Positions 63,707-64,000 of a stretch of DNA of 64,000 nt are shown one piece after another. A program made the position numbers and the translations under genes. Numbering within the stretch: the first letter of the stretch is position 1; every line of letters begins with the position of its first letter. The notes below the pieces were generated by a model that was not told the origin of the DNA, ran no database searches, and saw only the letters and a list, made by a program, of their open reading frames with translations. The stretch is from contig JACKIN010000005.1 of assembly GCA_020638495.1 (NCBI GenBank), forward strand, positions 1 to 64,000. Direction: 5' to 3'. This DNA comes from Geminicoccaceae bacterium. Lineage in GTDB: Bacteria; Pseudomonadota; Alphaproteobacteria; Geminicoccales; Geminicoccaceae.

Positions 63707-64000
63707 ATGCGGGCCGTGCAGCGCGCAGTCGTCATCGTCGCCGTGGCCGCGCTGGGCCTCGCCGGGACAGGCCAGGCCCGGGCCGCCGAGGTCACCGTCT
63801 TCGCGGCCGCGAGCCTCAAGAACGCGCTCGACGAGGTGGCCGCCGGCTGGCAGGCCGCGACCGGCAATACCGTGTCCATCTCCTATGCCGGCAGCGCCCG
63901 CCTCGCCCGGCAGATCGAGCAGGGGGCACCGGCGGACCTGTTCATCTCGGCGAACACCGCCTGGATGGATCATCTCGACGAGGCGGGGCTGATCGACGAG
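63707..64000 (+). CDS. modA: Molybdate ABC transporter substrate-binding protein ModA (partial, 3' end outside window)
   Basis: The first 98 codons are present. The start at ATG 63707 has a strong GGCGGAGGGGG ribosome site. The signal peptide ends GQARAAE, and the mature start EVTVFAAASLKNALDEVAAG followed by YAGSARLARQIEQGAPADLF is diagnostic of ModA, with the molybdate-binding AASLK serines. Presumably modB and modC follow outside the window. Confidence 0.93.
   Translation, partial: MRAVQRAVVIVAVAALGLAGTGQARAAEVTVFAAASLKNALDEVAAGWQAATGNTVSISYAGSARLARQIEQGAPADLFISANTAWMDHLDEAGLIDE

Overview
The window is about 70% GC, densely packed with genes, and reads as the origin-proximal chromosome of an alphaproteobacterium, probably from the Rhodospirillales/Geminicoccales side. 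The evidence is the order hemE - candidate oriC - ppsR (the Caulobacter-type origin neighbourhood), the mnmE/mnmG/rsmG/parA/parB block with two perfect parS sites, and several small families typical of alphaproteobacteria (DUF6898, DUF6489, ribbon-helix-helix RHH_4, SH3_4, NnrU, HemJ). Species cannot be named from the sequence alone. Many starts are GTG or TTG, and many neighbours overlap by 4 nt (ATGA/GTGA), which indicates tight operons.

Region by region. 1-1.6 kb: end of a branched-chain amino-acid-type ABC transporter (livG, partial livF) and a DUF6898 gene. 1.8-6.2 kb: an RND efflux adaptor and permease. 6.3-7.8 kb: a protein with three tandem cadherin-like repeats. 7.9-9.9 kb: dgcN-dgcA, a predicted D-glutamate catabolic pair. 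9.9-12.8 kb: a carbohydrate operon on the minus strand (DapA-like aldolase, GH63-like hydrolase, lyxose-type isomerase). 12.9-14.7 kb: a secreted SH3 protein divergent from a 2-hydroxyacid dehydrogenase. 14.8-21.5 kb: an envelope set of SbmA, an ABCD-type ABC protein with a damaged ATPase, an MBL-fold lactonase-like hydrolase and MprF. 21.5-22.5 kb: a mobile-element graveyard (IS110 tail, orphan Phd-type antitoxin, IS481 head, DUF29 scrap). 22.5-32.9 kb: lipoprotein, enolase-superfamily dehydratase, malic enzyme, HtpX, MscS channel, RHH protein, glyoxalase, and a Tat-protein/GMC oxidoreductase pair.

33.0-37.9 kb is a redox island: katA divergent from oxyR (both redox cysteines present), then, tail-to-tail with oxyR, a class III adenylate cyclase with a histidine-rich six-helix membrane part and a [2Fe-2S] ferredoxin domain, then a periplasmic glutathione peroxidase. 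38-41.8 kb: nnrU and a sugar-acid-type operon (HpaI aldolase, 2-hydroxyacid dehydrogenase, Gfo/Idh/MocA oxidoreductase, small membrane protein). 42.1-50.6 kb: the parB-parA-rsmG-mnmG ... mnmE-DUF6489 block, interrupted by a Na+/H+ antiporter with a C-terminal cyclic-nucleotide-binding domain on the other strand. 50.7-52.6 kb: quinone oxidoreductase and a CpdA-like phosphodiesterase. 52.6-56.1 kb: rho, hemJ, hemE. 56.14-56.57 kb: candidate oriC. 56.6-64 kb: ppsR, a coiled-coil membrane protein, dinB, a TolC-family channel, an orphan spore-coat-U-domain protein, dihydropyrimidinase, a ModE-like regulator and the start of modA.

Themes. (1) Replication and segregation: candidate oriC at 56.3 kb, parS at 44.4 and 48.9 kb, parAB at 42-44 kb. 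(2) cAMP: a redox-type cyclase, a cyclic-nucleotide-binding antiporter and a cyclic-nucleotide-type phosphodiesterase lie within 17 kb. (3) Peroxide defence: katA, oxyR, gpx. (4) Envelope and efflux: RND pair, SbmA, MprF, TolC. The best leads for something undescribed are the redox cyclase in its oxidative-stress context and the SbmA-linked ABC protein that has lost its Q-loop, signature and H-loop residues.
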